Positions 8,601-18,275 of a stretch of 64,000 nt of DNA are shown here, piece after piece; the stretch's first letter is position 1; each line of letters opens with the position of its first letter. Below the pieces are notes generated by a model. The model worked only from the letters and a program-made list of their open reading frames with translations. It had not been told where the DNA came from and ran no database searches. Source of the stretch: Campylobacter lari (GTDB lineage: Bacteria > Campylobacterota > Campylobacteria > Campylobacterales > Campylobacteraceae); assembly GCF_900638335.1 (NCBI RefSeq), contig NZ_LR134508.1, forward strand, positions 62,001-126,000, in the 5' to 3' direction. Position numbers and translations under genes: made by a program.

Positions 8601-9211
8601 GTAAAGTAACTGTTTTAAATGATAAATTTGAAAAAGCTAGTGAACTCGATCTTCCAGCAAAATATGCAGAAGTTAATCCTCACAACCTTTATTTATATGT
8701 AAAATCTTATCTTGCTAGCCTTAGAGCAAACACAGCTCATACTAAAGGTAGAAGCGATGTAAGCGGTGGTGGTAAAAAACCATGGAGACAAAAAGGTCGT
8801 GGTGGTGCAAGAGCAGGTTCAACAAGAACGAATGTTTGGGTTGGTGGTGCTGTGGCATTTGGTCCTACAAACAATCGTAACTATTTCCAAAAAGTTAATA
8901 AAAAACAAAAACGCTTAGCGCTTGAAAGAGCATTGGCTGATAAAGCACAAAACAATGCATTATTCTCAGTAGATAGTTTAAGCATTGAAAGCGGTAAAAC
9001 AAAAGATGCAAATGCAGTTATTAAAAAGCTTGGTTTAAAAGATGCTTTAATTGTAAAAGATTTACTAGATGAAAAAACACTTCTTGCTTTTAGAAACTTA
9101 GCAAATTGCTATGTAGTTGATATTAGCGAAGTAAATGCTTATTTAGTATCTGTATTTAATGCTGTTATCATTGAAAAAGCAGCGCTTGAATCTATCGTAA
9201 AAGAGGGTTAA
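8597..9211 (+). CDS. rplD: 50S ribosomal protein L4
   Basis: 204 residues. The long internal loop that lines the exit tunnel is recognisable ([19 protein letters not shown]). L4 is an early assembly protein and, in gamma-proteobacteria, the repressor of this operon; whether it does so here cannot be seen. It overlaps rplC by four bases and is one base from rplW. Confidence 0.98.
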   Translation: MSKVTVLNDKFEKASELDLPAKYAEVNPHNLYLYVKSYLASLRANTAHTKGRSDVSGGGKKPWRQKGRGGARAGSTRTNVWVGGAVAFGPTNNRNYFQKVNKKQKRLALERALADKAQNNALFSVDSLSIESGKTKDANAVIKKLGLKDALIVKDLLDEKTLLAFRNLANCYVVDISEVNAYLVSVFNAVIIEKAALESIVKEG

Positions 9212-9212
9212 A

Positions 9213-9494
9213 ATGGCAGATATTACTGATATAAAAACAATACTTTACACTGAAAAAAGCTTAAACCTTCAAGAGCAAGGTGTTGTAGTTATTCAAACTT
9301 CTCCAAAAATGACTAAAAATGGTCTAAAAGAAGTTTTAAGAGAATATTTTGGTGTAACTCCAGTAAGAATTAATTCTTTAAAAATGGATGGAAAAGTAAA
9401 GCGTTTTAGAGGTCGTGAAGGTCAAAGAAATAGCTTTAAAAAATTCTATGTTAAGCTACCAGAAGGTGTGAGCTTAGAAAGTTCGGAGGCATAA
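9213..9494 (+). CDS. rplW: 50S ribosomal protein L23
   Basis: 93 residues. The [10 protein letters not shown] start, [19 protein letters not shown] core and [11 protein letters not shown] end are typical. L23 lies at the tunnel exit and docks trigger factor and SRP. It is one base from both neighbours in the operon. Confidence 0.98.
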   Translation: MADITDIKTILYTEKSLNLQEQGVVVIQTSPKMTKNGLKEVLREYFGVTPVRINSLKMDGKVKRFRGREGQRNSFKKFYVKLPEGVSLESSEA

Positions 9495-9495
9495 G

Positions 9496-10326
9496 ATGGC
9501 AATTAAAACTTATAAACCATATACTCCAAGTAGAAGATACATCACAGGTGTAAGCTCTGATGATATCACAGCAAAAGCTAGTGTGCGTTCATTACTTGTC
9601 AAACTTCCAGCTCATGCAGGTCGTAACAATAATGGTAGAATCACAAGCCGTCATAAAGAAGCAGGTGCTAAAAAACTTTACAGAATTATAGATTTTAAAA
9701 GAAGAAAATTTGGTATTGAAGGTAAAGTTGAAGCAATCGAGTACGATCCATACAGAAATTGCCGTATTGCATTAATCTCTTATAGAGATGGTGAAAAAAG
9801 ATACATCTTACAACCAAAAGGTTTAAGTGTTGGTGATGTTATTTGTGCTGCTGAAAGCGGACTTGACATTAAACCAGGTAATGCAATGAAATTAAGAAAC
9901 ATCCCAGTGGGTACTATCGTACACAATATCGAGTTAAAGCCAGGTAAAGGCGGTCAAATGATCCGTTCAGCAGGTGCTTATGCTCAATTAATGGGTAAAG
10001 AAGAAAAATACGTTATCTTAAGACTTGCAAGTGGTGAAATGAGACAAGTTTTAGCTGAATGTATGGCAAGTATAGGCGAAGTTGGTAATGAAGAATGGTC
10101 AAACGTGACTATTGGTAAAGCTGGTAGAAATCGCCATAGAGGTATTCGTCCTCAAACAAGAGGTTCTGCGATGAACCCAGTTGATCACCCGCACGGTGGG
10201 GGTGAAGGTAAGAAAAATTCAGGCCGTCATCCAGTTACTCCATGGGGTAAACCAACTAAAGGTGCTAAAACTCGCCGTAAAAAAGCTAGCGATAAGCTAA
10301 TAATTTCAAGAAGAAAAGGAAAGTAA
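9496..10326 (+). CDS. rplB: 50S ribosomal protein L2
   Basis: 276 residues, normal length. The [20 protein letters not shown] block and the highly conserved [14 protein letters not shown] segment, with the histidine tied to peptidyl transfer and subunit joining, are both intact. It is the longest ribosomal protein gene of the cluster and is followed after one base by rpsS. Confidence 0.99.
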   Translation: MAIKTYKPYTPSRRYITGVSSDDITAKASVRSLLVKLPAHAGRNNNGRITSRHKEAGAKKLYRIIDFKRRKFGIEGKVEAIEYDPYRNCRIALISYRDGEKRYILQPKGLSVGDVICAAESGLDIKPGNAMKLRNIPVGTIVHNIELKPGKGGQMIRSAGAYAQLMGKEEKYVILRLASGEMRQVLAECMASIGEVGNEEWSNVTIGKAGRNRHRGIRPQTRGSAMNPVDHPHGGGEGKKNSGRHPVTPWGKPTKGAKTRRKKASDKLIISRRKGK

Positions 10327-10327
10327 G

Positions 10328-10609
10328 ATGGCTAGGTCACTAAAAAAAGGTCCTTTTGTTGATGACCATGTAATGAAAAAAGTCATCGCTGCTAAAAAAG
10401 CTAACGATGGTAAGCCAATTAAAACTTGGTCAAGACGCAGCACTATTATACCTGATATGATAGGTTTAACTTTTAATGTTCATAATGGAAAAAGCTTTAT
10501 CCCAGTATATGTTACTGAAAATCATATCGGTTACAAATTAGGTGAATTTGCACCTACTAGAACATTCAAGGGTCACAAAGGCTCTGTTCAGAAAAAAATA
10601 GGTAAGTAA
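10328..10609 (+). CDS. rpsS: 30S ribosomal protein S19
   Basis: 93 residues starting [18 protein letters not shown]. The [20 protein letters not shown] and [13 protein letters not shown] blocks are diagnostic. S19 forms a complex with S13 in the 30S head near the A-site tRNA. The gene sits in its usual position between rplB and rplV. Confidence 0.99.
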   Translation: MARSLKKGPFVDDHVMKKVIAAKKANDGKPIKTWSRRSTIIPDMIGLTFNVHNGKSFIPVYVTENHIGYKLGEFAPTRTFKGHKGSVQKKIGK

Positions 10610-10618
10610 GGGAGATTT

Positions 10619-10993
10619 ATGAGTAGAGCGTTAATTAAATTCATAAGATTATCTCCAACTAAAGCGAGATTGATTGCTAGAGAAGTTCAAGGTATGAATG
10701 CAGAGCTTGCATTAGCTAGTTTGAAATTTATGCCAAATAAAGGTGCTAAATTTATAGCAAATGCTATTTCAAGTGCTGTAGCAAATGGCGGATTTGAAGC
10801 AAATGAAGTTGTTGTTTCAAGTTGTCGTGTTGATGCTGGTGCGGTTTTAAAAAGATTTAGACCAAGAGCTAGAGGAAGTGCTAGTCGTATTAGAAAGCCA
10901 ACTTCACACATTTTGGTAGAAGTTAGTAAAGTAGAAGCAAGTGCTGAAAAAACTACAAAAGCTAAAAAAGCATCAGTGAAAAAGGAAAGCTAA
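10619..10993 (+). CDS. rplV: 50S ribosomal protein L22
   Basis: 124 residues. The family core ends with the [20 protein letters not shown] loop that reaches the exit tunnel and contacts macrolides. A Lys/Ala/Ser-rich tail of roughly 20 residues follows ([17 protein letters not shown]), longer than in E. coli (110 residues). The stop and the next start are separated by one base. Confidence 0.98.
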   Translation: MSRALIKFIRLSPTKARLIAREVQGMNAELALASLKFMPNKGAKFIANAISSAVANGGFEANEVVVSSCRVDAGAVLKRFRPRARGSASRIRKPTSHILVEVSKVEASAEKTTKAKKASVKKES

Positions 10994-10994
10994 T

Positions 10995-11696
10995 ATGGGA
11001 CAAAAAGTAAATCCGATTGGTTTAAGACTAGGAATTAATAGAAATTGGGAATCAAGATGGTTTCCTACAAAAGCTAATTTAGCAGAAAATATTGGTGAAG
11101 ATTATAAAATCAGAACTTTCTTAAAAAGAAAACTTTATTATGCAGGAATTAGCCAAATTCTTGTAGAAAGAACAGCGAAAAAATTAAGAGTAACTGTTGT
11201 AGCTGCAAGACCAGGGATTATTATTGGTAAAAAAGGTAGTGATGTTGATATTTTAAGAAAAGAACTTCAAGATTTAATCAAAAAAGAAGTTAATATCAAT
11301 ATTAAAGAAGAAAGAAAAGCAGGTGCTTCAGCTCAGCTTGCAGCTGAAAGTGTTGCTACTCAACTTGAAAAAAGAATTGCTTTTAGAAGAGCAATGAAAA
11401 AAGTAATTCAAGGAGCGCAAAAAGCAGGTGCTAAAGGGATTAAAGTTTCAGTTTCAGGCCGTTTGGGTGGTGCTGAAATGGCAAGAACTGAATGGTACCT
11501 AGAAGGTCGTGTTCCACTTCACACTTTAAGAGCAAAAATCGATTATGGTTTTGCAGAAGCACACACTACTTATGGAAACATAGGTATTAAAGTATGGATC
11601 TTCAAAGGTGAAGTTTTGCAAAAGGGTGTTCAACCTGAAAAAACCGAAGAAAACGCTCCAGCTAAAAAAACTAGAAGAGCAAGAAGAGGTAAATAA
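10995..11696 (+). CDS. rpsC: 30S ribosomal protein S3
   Basis: 233 residues. [23 protein letters not shown] begins the protein; a KH domain with [15 protein letters not shown] and the [14 protein letters not shown] block follow. A basic C-terminal tail ([13 protein letters not shown]) is present. S3 lines the mRNA entry channel of the 30S subunit. Two bases separate it from rplP. Confidence 0.99.
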   Translation: MGQKVNPIGLRLGINRNWESRWFPTKANLAENIGEDYKIRTFLKRKLYYAGISQILVERTAKKLRVTVVAARPGIIIGKKGSDVDILRKELQDLIKKEVNINIKEERKAGASAQLAAESVATQLEKRIAFRRAMKKVIQGAQKAGAKGIKVSVSGRLGGAEMARTEWYLEGRVPLHTLRAKIDYGFAEAHTTYGNIGIKVWIFKGEVLQKGVQPEKTEENAPAKKTRRARRGK

Positions 11697-11698
11697 TC

Positions 11699-12124
11699 AT
11701 GTTAATGCCAAAAAGAACAAAATATCGTAAAATGATGAAAGGGCGTAACAGAGGTTATGCCAACAGAGGGACTGAATTTACTTTTGGTGATTTTGCCCTA
11801 AAAGCAACTGAAGCTGGCCGTATCAATTCACGTCAAATCGAAGCAGCTCGTATTGCTTTAACTCGTTTTGTAAAAAGACAAGGTAAAACTTGGATTAGAG
11901 TTTTCCCAGATAAACCTCTAACTAAAAAACCTTTAGAAACTCGTATGGGTAAAGGTAAAGGTGCAGTTGAGGAATGGGTAATGAACATTAAACCAGGTCG
12001 TATCATTTATGAAATGGCAGGGGTTAATGAAGAAATGGCAAGACAAGCTTTAACTTTAGCGATGCACAAATTGCCATTTAAAACTAAGTTTGTTACAAGA
12101 GAGAGCCAAAATGAAATATACTGA
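11699..12124 (+). CDS. rplP: 50S ribosomal protein L16
   Basis: 141 residues. The [16 protein letters not shown] start matches the family (E. coli MLQPKRTKF), so the first ATG was kept. The RIFPDKP-like stretch and the [13 protein letters not shown] end are clear. L16 helps shape the A site. The last 14 bases overlap the start of rpmC. Confidence 0.98.
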   Translation: MLMPKRTKYRKMMKGRNRGYANRGTEFTFGDFALKATEAGRINSRQIEAARIALTRFVKRQGKTWIRVFPDKPLTKKPLETRMGKGKGAVEEWVMNIKPGRIIYEMAGVNEEMARQALTLAMHKLPFKTKFVTRESQNEIY

Positions 12125-12296
12125 GATTAAAGATAAAACAGCAGGTGAGCTTGCAACAATGCTAAAAGAAAAAAAGGTGCTTTTATTTACTTTAAGACAA
12201 AAGCTAAAAACAATGCAGCTAACTAATCCTAAAGAGATTAGCGAAGTTAAAAAAGACATCGCTAGAATCAATACTGCAATTAGCGCTTTAAAATAA
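12111..12296 (+). CDS. rpmC: 50S ribosomal protein L29
   Basis: 61 residues from ATG 12111 ([10 protein letters not shown]). An ATG at 12090 would add seven residues that the family lacks. The all-helical body with the [22 protein letters not shown] motif is typical. L29 lies at the tunnel exit next to L23. The start lies inside the end of rplP. Confidence 0.96.
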   Translation: MKYTEIKDKTAGELATMLKEKKVLLFTLRQKLKTMQLTNPKEISEVKKDIARINTAISALK

Positions 12297-12305
12297 GGAT
12301 AGAAA

Positions 12306-12557
12306 ATGGCATTTAAAAGAGAAATTCAAGGCGTTGTTGTTCAAATTGCTGGAGATAAAACAGCAACAATTTTGGTTGAAAGAAAAGTGGTTCACCCAAA
12401 ATACAGAAAAATCGTAAAACGCTTTAAAAAATATTTAATTCATGATGAAAGAAATGAACTTAAAGTGGGAAATACTGTAGTTGCTATTGAATGTAGACCA
12501 CTTTCTAAGAGAAAATCATTTCGCTTAAAAACTATAGTATCAGCAGGAGTTGAGTAA
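12306..12557 (+). CDS. rpsQ: 30S ribosomal protein S17
   Basis: 83 residues with the family pattern [31 protein letters not shown] and [15 protein letters not shown]17 is a primary 16S rRNA binder in the 30S body. Its stop shares one base with the rplN start (TAATG). Confidence 0.98.
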   Translation: MAFKREIQGVVVQIAGDKTATILVERKVVHPKYRKIVKRFKKYLIHDERNELKVGNTVVAIECRPLSKRKSFRLKTIVSAGVE

Positions 12558-12925
12558 TGATTCAAAGTTTTACTAGGCTTGCAGTTGCTGATAATAGCGG
12601 TGCAAAAGAATTAATGTGTATTAAGGTTTTAGGTGGTAGTAAAAGAAGATACGCTACTGTTGGTGATGTAATCGTTGCATCTGTAAAAAAAGCTCTGCCA
12701 AATGGTAAAGTTAAAAAAGGTCAAGTAGTAAAAGCAGTTATCGTTAGAACTAAAAAAGAAATTCATAGAGACAATGGTTCTTTAATTCGTTTTGATGAAA
12801 ATGCAGCAGTTATTCTTGATGCTAAAAGAGAGCCTATCGGAACGCGTATTTTTGGACCAGTAGGTCGTGAAGTAAGATATGGTGGCTTTATGAAAATTGT
12901 TTCACTAGCACCGGAGGTGTTGTAA
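12557..12925 (+). CDS. rplN: 50S ribosomal protein L14
   Basis: 122 residues, beginning [23 protein letters not shown], with [23 protein letters not shown] at the end. L14 sits at the subunit interface. It opens the spc-like half of the cluster but has no promoter of its own; it shares single bases with both rpsQ and rplX. Confidence 0.99.
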   Translation: MIQSFTRLAVADNSGAKELMCIKVLGGSKRRYATVGDVIVASVKKALPNGKVKKGQVVKAVIVRTKKEIHRDNGSLIRFDENAAVILDAKREPIGTRIFGPVGREVRYGGFMKIVSLAPEVL

Positions 12926-13152
12926 TGAAATTAAAAATTAAAAAGAATGATATGGTAAAGGTTATCGCAGGCGATGACAAAGGCAAAACAGGTAAAGTTT
13001 TAGCAGTATTTCCTAAAACAAATAAAGTAATTGTTGAGGGTTGTAAAATCGCTAAAAAAGCTGTTAAGCCAAGTGATAAAAATCCAAACGGCGGTTTTAT
13101 CAACAAAGAAATGCCAATGGATATTTCAAATGTAGCAAAGGCAGGAGAATAA
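12925..13152 (+). CDS. rplX: 50S ribosomal protein L24
   Basis: 75 residues, a single KOW-type barrel: [25 protein letters not shown], then [18 protein letters not shown]. It is shorter than E. coli L24 (104), as is usual in Campylobacterota. L24 is an assembly initiator of the 50S. One base is shared with rplN, one base separates it from rplE. Confidence 0.97.
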   Translation: MKLKIKKNDMVKVIAGDDKGKTGKVLAVFPKTNKVIVEGCKIAKKAVKPSDKNPNGGFINKEMPMDISNVAKAGE

Positions 13153-13153
13153 G

Positions 13154-13699
13154 ATGATGAGATTGAAAGAAAAATATGATCAAAGCATCAAATCTGCTTT
13201 AGTTAAAGAATTTGATATCAAAAATCCTATGCTTATTCCTTTTATTGAAAAAGTTGTAATTAGCGTAGGTGCTGGGGAATTAGCAAAAGATCAAAAAGTA
13301 TTACAAAATGTTGCAGATACTATTTCATTGATCGCTGGACAAAAAGCAGTTATCACAAAAGCTAAAAAATCAGTTGCTGGTTTTAAAGTAAGAGAAGGCT
13401 TCCCAGTAGGTGTAATGGTAACATTAAGAAAAGACAATATGTATGCTTTCTTAGATAAGCTTATTACTATAGCTCTTCCTCGCGTTAAAGACTTTAGAGG
13501 TCTTCCAAGAGATGGTTTTGATGGAAGAGGAAATTATAATTTTGGTTTAGATGAGCAGTTAATGTTCCCAGAAGTTGAATATGATAAAATCTTAAGAACT
13601 CATGGTATGAACATTTCTATCGTTACAACAGCAAAATCAGATAAAGAGGCACAAAAATTATTAGAATTATTTGGCGTGCCATTTGCAAAAGGAAAGTAA
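13154..13699 (+). CDS. rplE: 50S ribosomal protein L5
   Basis: 181 residues. Two adjacent ATG codons (13154, 13157) are possible starts; AGGAG at 13143-13147 suits either. The [22 protein letters not shown] and [23 protein letters not shown] blocks are diagnostic. L5 binds 5S rRNA and touches P-site tRNA. Confidence 0.98.
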   Translation: MMRLKEKYDQSIKSALVKEFDIKNPMLIPFIEKVVISVGAGELAKDQKVLQNVADTISLIAGQKAVITKAKKSVAGFKVREGFPVGVMVTLRKDNMYAFLDKLITIALPRVKDFRGLPRDGFDGRGNYNFGLDEQLMFPEVEYDKILRTHGMNISIVTTAKSDKEAQKLLELFGVPFAKGK

Positions 13700-13700
13700 T

Positions 13701-13886
13701 ATGGCTAAAAAATCAATGATTGCAAAAGCTGCCCGCAAACCTAAATTTAGCGTTAGAGGGTATACTAGATGCCAAATTTGTGGAAGACCACATTCAGTTT
13801 ATAGAGATTTTGGAATTTGCAGAGTTTGCTTAAGAAAAATGGCAAATGAAGGTTTAATTCCTGGTCTTAAAAAAGCAAGTTGGTAA
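13701..13886 (+). CDS. rpsN: 30S ribosomal protein S14, zinc-ribbon type
   Basis: 61 residues from ATG 13701 with AAAGGAAAG upstream; an in-frame ATG at 13671 lies inside rplE and would add ten unrelated residues. Two CxxC pairs (CQIC and CRVC) make this the short zinc-binding (rpsZ-like) form rather than the zinc-free 100-residue form, so no zinc-sparing paralogue is visible here. S14 stabilises the 30S head. Confidence 0.97.
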   Translation: MAKKSMIAKAARKPKFSVRGYTRCQICGRPHSVYRDFGICRVCLRKMANEGLIPGLKKASW

Positions 13887-13898
13887 GAGGAAAGAACC

Positions 13899-14294
13899 AT
13901 GATAAATGATTTAATTTCAGATTCACTAACAAGAATTAGAAATGCAGGGATGAGAAGATTAGAAACTACTCAACTTTTGCATTCTAAAGTTATCGAAGCT
14001 TTACTTGGAATTTTCCAAGCTAAAGGCTATATTGAAAGCTTTAATGTTATTGAAGAGGATAAAAAGAAATTCATCAATGTAGTTTTAAAATACGATGAAA
14101 AAGGCAAAAGCGTAATTAATGAAGTTAAGCGTATTTCTAAGCCTGGTCGTCGTGTTTATAAAGGCAAAGATGAGATTAAAAGATTTAAAAACGGTTATGG
14201 TACTATCGTAGTAAGCACTTCAAAAGGTGTTTTAGCTAACGACGAAGCTTACAAAGCAGGTGTTGGCGGCGAAGTTTTATGTACTATTTGGTAA
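13899..14294 (+). CDS. rpsH: 30S ribosomal protein S8
   Basis: 131 residues: [20 protein letters not shown] at the start and [24 protein letters not shown] at the end. S8 organises the central domain of 16S rRNA and in E. coli represses the spc operon. Here it is followed by the longest gap of the whole cluster (78 bases). Confidence 0.98.
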   Translation: MINDLISDSLTRIRNAGMRRLETTQLLHSKVIEALLGIFQAKGYIESFNVIEEDKKKFINVVLKYDEKGKSVINEVKRISKPGRRVYKGKDEIKRFKNGYGTIVVSTSKGVLANDEAYKAGVGGEVLCTIW

Positions 14295-14372
14295 GAGTTT
14301 CTACTTTTTATGGTATTCGGTATCCATTCTTATAAAGTAGTCATATCGTAGACAAGTAAAAAGGAAAAATGA
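14295..14372 (+). other. 78-base spacer with possible stem-loop between rpsH and rplF
   Basis: All other gaps in this cluster are 0-16 bases. CTACTTT (from 14300) can pair with AAAGTAG about 40 bases on, enclosing ATGG/CCAT. It may be an RNA element, a processing site or an internal promoter; none can be decided by eye. Confidence 0.4.
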
Positions 14373-14909
14373 ATGTCTCGTATAGGTAAACAACCAGTTG
14401 CTATTCCAAGTGGAGTAGAAGTAAAATTAGAAGGTAACTTGCTAAAATTCAAAAAAGGAAATTTAGCAAAAGAGCTTGATACAAAAGCAAATGTTAATGT
14501 TGAGATTAAAGAAGGGCAAATTCTTTTCTCTCCTAAAGGTGAAGATAGACAAAGTAGAGCTTATTGGGGAACTTATAGAGCTTTAGCTCAAAACATCATC
14601 ATCGGTTTAACTGATGGTTTTAGTAAAACTTTAGAAATTAACGGTGTTGGTTATAAAGCTGCGCTAAAAGGCAAAGTTCTTGAACTTGCTTTAGGTTTTT
14701 CTCATCCTATCAACTATGCTATTCCAGAAGGCATAGAAATTACTGTTGATAAAAACAATGTTATTATCAAAGGTAGTGATAAACAAGTGGTAGGTCAAGT
14801 TGCTGCTCAAATTCGTGAATTTAGACCACCTGAGCCTTACAAAGGAAAAGGTGTTAAATATTCAGATGAGCGTATTATCCGCAAAGCTGGTAAGACATCT
14901 AAGAAGTAA
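14373..14909 (+). CDS. rplF: 50S ribosomal protein L6
   Basis: 178 residues. [17 protein letters not shown] starts the first of two similar domains; the second carries the conserved end [20 protein letters not shown]6 lies by the sarcin-ricin loop and factor-binding site. The ATG is preceded by AAAAGGAAAA. Confidence 0.98.
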   Translation: MSRIGKQPVAIPSGVEVKLEGNLLKFKKGNLAKELDTKANVNVEIKEGQILFSPKGEDRQSRAYWGTYRALAQNIIIGLTDGFSKTLEINGVGYKAALKGKVLELALGFSHPINYAIPEGIEITVDKNNVIIKGSDKQVVGQVAAQIREFRPPEPYKGKGVKYSDERIIRKAGKTSKK

Positions 14910-14918
14910 GGATAGAAT

Positions 14919-15275
14919 ATGAGAGCAAACGTATTAAAAAGAAAAATATCTTTAAGAATTAAAAGAAAAAAAAGAATTAGAGCAAAAATTTCAGGAACAC
15001 AAGCTCTTCCAAGAGTTTCTGTTTTCAAATCAAACAGAACTTTATATATCCAAGCTATCGATGATGTTAAAGCAGTAACTTTAGCAGCAGTAGATGGAAG
15101 AAAAATTGGTGTTAAAGCAAATAAAGAAGGTGCTAAAAAAATAGCAGCTGAATTTGCAAAAGTTTTAAAAGCTAAAAACATAGAAGAAGCAGTGTTTGAT
15201 AGAAATGGTTATTTATACCATGGTGTGATTGCAGCTTTAGCTGAAGCACTAAGAGAAAACGGAATCAAACTATAA
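14919..15275 (+). CDS. rplR: 50S ribosomal protein L18
   Basis: 118 residues: a basic N-terminus ([14 protein letters not shown]), then [19 protein letters not shown] and the C-terminal [24 protein letters not shown]18 carries 5S rRNA to the 50S with L5. It keeps the usual position between rplF and rpsE. Confidence 0.98.
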   Translation: MRANVLKRKISLRIKRKKRIRAKISGTQALPRVSVFKSNRTLYIQAIDDVKAVTLAAVDGRKIGVKANKEGAKKIAAEFAKVLKAKNIEEAVFDRNGYLYHGVIAALAEALRENGIKL

Positions 15276-15291
15276 CCCAAAAGGAAGATCG

Positions 15292-15735
15292 ATGGAAAAA
15301 TATAATAGAGAAGAATTTGAAGAAGTAATCGTCGATATCGGCAGGGTTACTAAGGTTGTTAAAGGTGGTAGAAGATTTAGATTTACTGCTTTAGTTATCG
15401 TTGGAAATAGAAAAGGTTTAGTTGGTGTGGGCTATGGAAAAGCTAAAGAAGTTCCAGATGCTATAAGAAAAGCAGTTGATGATGCTTTTAAAAACATTGT
15501 TGAAGTTAAAACAAAAGGTTCAACTATCCCTCATGATGTAGAAGTAAAATACAACGCAAGTAGAATTTTACTTAAACCAGCAAGCGAAGGTACAGGGGTT
15601 ATTGCAGGTGGTTCAACACGTCCTATCGTGGAACTTGCAGGTATTAAAGACATTTTAACTAAGTCTTTAGGTTCAAATAATTCAGCAAATGTTGTGCGTG
15701 CTACTATCAAAGCACTTACAATGCTTAAAGGATAA
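15292..15735 (+). CDS. rpsE: 30S ribosomal protein S5
   Basis: 147 residues. The double-stranded-RNA-binding-like N domain ([21 protein letters not shown]) and the [29 protein letters not shown] segment of the C domain are intact. S5 acts in decoding accuracy and mRNA unwinding. It is followed directly by rplO: rpmD (L30) is absent, as in other Campylobacterota. Confidence 0.98.
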   Translation: MEKYNREEFEEVIVDIGRVTKVVKGGRRFRFTALVIVGNRKGLVGVGYGKAKEVPDAIRKAVDDAFKNIVEVKTKGSTIPHDVEVKYNASRILLKPASEGTGVIAGGSTRPIVELAGIKDILTKSLGSNNSANVVRATIKALTMLKG

Positions 15736-15738
15736 TCA

Positions 15739-16131
15739 ATGAATTTAACAAAAGCACCAGGTTCAACACATAAAACCAAAAGAATAGGCCGTGGTCAAGG
15801 TAGTGGTATGGGTAAAACTTCTACTAAAGGTGGAAAAGGCCAAACTGCTAGAAAAGGTTACAATGAAAAAAGAGGTTTTGAAGGAGGTCAACAACCACTT
15901 CAAAGACGCTTACCAAAAGTAGGCTTTACTTCTAAATTTGAAAAACCTTATGTGATTAATGTTGAAAAAATCACAGCAATTAAAGAGCTTAGCGAAATTA
16001 CATTTGAAACAATCAATAGTATTCATAAGCTTTCAAAAAATGTAAATAAAGTTAAGCTTATTGGGGCAAGCGCTAAAGATCTTGCAAGTAAAATTAAAGA
16101 TGAGAAGATTACTTTTAGCGGACAAAAATAA
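15739..16131 (+). CDS. rplO: 50S ribosomal protein L15
   Basis: 130 residues. The Gly/Arg-rich N-terminus ([22 protein letters not shown]) and the [15 protein letters not shown] block are diagnostic. L15 is a late assembly protein. The last base of its stop is the first base of secY, so synthesis of the translocon is coupled to the ribosomal operon. Confidence 0.98.
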   Translation: MNLTKAPGSTHKTKRIGRGQGSGMGKTSTKGGKGQTARKGYNEKRGFEGGQQPLQRRLPKVGFTSKFEKPYVINVEKITAIKELSEITFETINSIHKLSKNVNKVKLIGASAKDLASKIKDEKITFSGQK

Positions 16132-17393
16132 TGAATAAAACATTGACAAATAAAATTCTCATAACATTAGCTTTTTTATTTGCTTATAGAATATTAGCTT
16201 ATGTTCCAGTTCCGGGGGTTAATGTCAGTGTTATCAAGGAATTTTTTGATTCTAATGCATCTAATGCATTAGGCTTGTTTAATATGTTTAGTGGGGGTGC
16301 TGCTGAAAGACTTAGCATCATCTCTCTAGGCATTATGCCTTATATTACTGCTTCTATTATTATGGAGCTTTTAGCGGCAACTTTTCCTAACATAGGAAAA
16401 ATGAAAAAAGAACGCGATGGTATGCAAAAATATATGCAAATTATCCGTTATGCTACTATAGCTATCACTTTGATACAAAGTATAGGCGTTTCTATAGGAT
16501 TACAAAGTCTTCATGGAAAAGCAGGTCAGTCAGCTATTATGATTGATATGAATACTTTTATCGCACTTTCTGCGATTTCTATGCTCGCAGGCACCATGCT
16601 TTTAATGTGGATAGGTGAGCAAATCACTCAACGTGGTATAGGAAATGGTATTTCTTTAATCATCTTTGGTGGTATTGTTTCTACAATTCCAGGTGCAATT
16701 AGCGGAACAGTAAATTTGGTAAATACAGGCGAGATGAATTTCTTGACTATCATTGCCATTTTAGTTGTAATTTTACTTACTATTTGGGCTATTATAGTAG
16801 TAGAGCTTGGAGAAAGAAGAATTCCTATTTCTTACTCAAGAAAAGTAATCATGCAAAATCAAAACAAACGCATTATGAATTACATACCTATTAAGATTAA
16901 CTTAAGCGGTGTTATTCCTCCTATTTTTGCAAGTGCGATTTTGATGTTTCCAAGTACTATTTTGCAAACAAGTACAAATGAATATGTGTTAAAAATTTAT
17001 GACTTTTTAAATCCAAACGGATTTTTCTTTCATTTTTTAACATTCTTGCTTGTTATTTTCTTTGCGTATTTTTATGCATCAATTGTATTTAATGCTAAAG
17101 ATATATCTGAAAATCTTAAAAGACAAGGTGGTTTTATACCAGGTATTAGACCAGGTGAAGGAACTGCAAATTATCTTAATGAAGTAGCGTCAAGACTTAC
17201 TTTATCAGGTTCTATTTATTTAGGACTTGTAGCTACATTACCATGGCTTATTGTGAAGTTGTTTGGTGTGCCTTTTTATTTTGGTGGAACTTCTGTTTTG
17301 ATTGTAGTTCAAGTAGCGCTTGATACAATGAGAAAAATCGAAGCTCAAATTTATATGAATAAATATCAAACTTTAAGTGCAGTAGGCTTATAA
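16131..17393 (+). CDS. secY: Protein translocase subunit SecY
   Basis: 420 residues with about ten membrane spans, forming the SecYEG channel of the inner membrane. Seen are the plug region (GLFNMFSGGAAERLSIISLGIMPYITASIIMELL), GEQITQRGIGNGISLIIF, the cytoplasmic RRIPISYSR loop, and the RPGEGTANYL loop that binds SecA and ribosomes. It is the last gene of the operon; a terminator follows at once. The adk and map genes often found next to secY are not here (map lies 8 kb on). Confidence 0.98.
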   Translation: MNKTLTNKILITLAFLFAYRILAYVPVPGVNVSVIKEFFDSNASNALGLFNMFSGGAAERLSIISLGIMPYITASIIMELLAATFPNIGKMKKERDGMQKYMQIIRYATIAITLIQSIGVSIGLQSLHGKAGQSAIMIDMNTFIALSAISMLAGTMLLMWIGEQITQRGIGNGISLIIFGGIVSTIPGAISGTVNLVNTGEMNFLTIIAILVVILLTIWAIIVVELGERRIPISYSRKVIMQNQNKRIMNYIPIKINLSGVIPPIFASAILMFPSTILQTSTNEYVLKIYDFLNPNGFFFHFLTFLLVIFFAYFYASIVFNAKDISENLKRQGGFIPGIRPGEGTANYLNEVASRLTLSGSIYLGLVATLPWLIVKLFGVPFYFGGTSVLIVVQVALDTMRKIEAQIYMNKYQTLSAVGL

Positions 17394-17423
17394 GAAAGTA
17401 GATTTTCTACTTTCTTCCTTTTT
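17392..17423 (+). terminator. Intrinsic terminator of the S10-secY operon
   Basis: AAGAAAGTAG and CTACTTTCTT pair around a short ATTTT loop and are followed by CC and five T. It sits directly on the secY stop codon. Confidence 0.85.
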
Positions 17424-17434
17424 AAAGGATTTTG

Positions 17435-18175
17435 ATGAGACTAGGCGTTTTTGATAGCGGTGTAGGTGGGCTTAGTGTTTTAAAATCTTTACTTCAAGCA
17501 AAACTTTTTAAAGAATATATTTACTATGGGGATACTGCAAGAGTGCCTTATGGAGTTAAAGATAAAGAAACCATTATTAAATTTTCTTTAGAAGCTTTAG
17601 AATTTTTCAAAGAAAAAAAAGTCGATATGCTTATTATTGCGTGTAATACAGTTAGCGCACATGCTTTAGAAATTCTAAAAGCAAATGCGCCATTTCCAGT
17701 TCTTGGAGTGATAGAAGCAGGAGTTTTAGCGGTTAAAAATTCCTTAGAAGATAAAAACTCTAATATATTAGTCATTGCAACTCAAGCTACTGTGGATTCT
17801 CATGCTTATAAAGAAGCTTTAATTAAAGAAGGTTTTCTAAAAGTAGAAGAAAAAGCAACAGGTCTTTTTGTGCCTATGGTTGAAGAAGGAATTTTTAAAG
17901 GAGAGTTTTTAGAGGCCGCTTTTAGGTATTATTTTAATAAACTTAAATTTCATCCCAATGCCCTAATCTTAGCATGCACTCATTTTCCCTTAATCGCTCA
18001 TTCTTTAGCAGAGTATTTTGGTAAAAATACAAGACTCATTCATTCGGGTGAGGCTATAGCTTTGCAATTACAGCAAGAATTTAATTTAATACCAATCCAA
18101 AAAGAAATTAGTATTGAATTTTATGCTTCAAGTGATGTAGAAAAATTGAAAAAAATTGCAAAATTATGGCTTTAA
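17435..18175 (+). CDS. murI: Glutamate racemase
   Basis: MurI makes D-glutamate for peptidoglycan. The 246-residue protein starts at ATG 17435 (MRLGVFDSGVGGLSVL) after AAAGGAT; a TTG one codon upstream is less likely. Both catalytic cysteines are present, in IIACNTVSAH and LACTHFPLI, with the YGDTARVPYG motif between substrate-binding loops. It stands alone between the secY terminator and the asparaginase gene. Confidence 0.96.
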   Translation: MRLGVFDSGVGGLSVLKSLLQAKLFKEYIYYGDTARVPYGVKDKETIIKFSLEALEFFKEKKVDMLIIACNTVSAHALEILKANAPFPVLGVIEAGVLAVKNSLEDKNSNILVIATQATVDSHAYKEALIKEGFLKVEEKATGLFVPMVEEGIFKGEFLEAAFRYYFNKLKFHPNALILACTHFPLIAHSLAEYFGKNTRLIHSGEAIALQLQQEFNLIPIQKEISIEFYASSDVEKLKKIAKLWL

Positions 18176-18241
18176 ATTAACATTTATTTACTAAAGTTAT
18201 TTATATATTAATAATTTATTTTTATTTAAACATAGTTGCAT

Positions 18242-18270
18242 TATAATCTTTATCATTTCTGATAAAAGGA
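18242..18270 (+). promoter_or_regulatory. Promoter and leader hairpin of the asparaginase gene
   Basis: TATAAT at 18242-18247 follows the T-rich upstream DNA typical of Campylobacter sigma70 promoters. Just behind it TTTATCA (18249-18255) can pair with TGATAAA (18260-18266), touching the AAAAGGA ribosome site. It may be a weak translational brake. Confidence 0.5.
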
Positions 18271-18275
18271 CTAAC

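Noticed and set aside
13671-13700. Earlier start for rpsN within rplE
   Set aside because: The extra residues are a frame extension into L5; the zinc-ribbon S14 family begins MAKKS at 13701.
15736-15738. Missing rpmD (L30) as a deletion event
   Set aside because: L30 is absent from this place in Campylobacterota in general, so this is a lineage trait and not a local loss.
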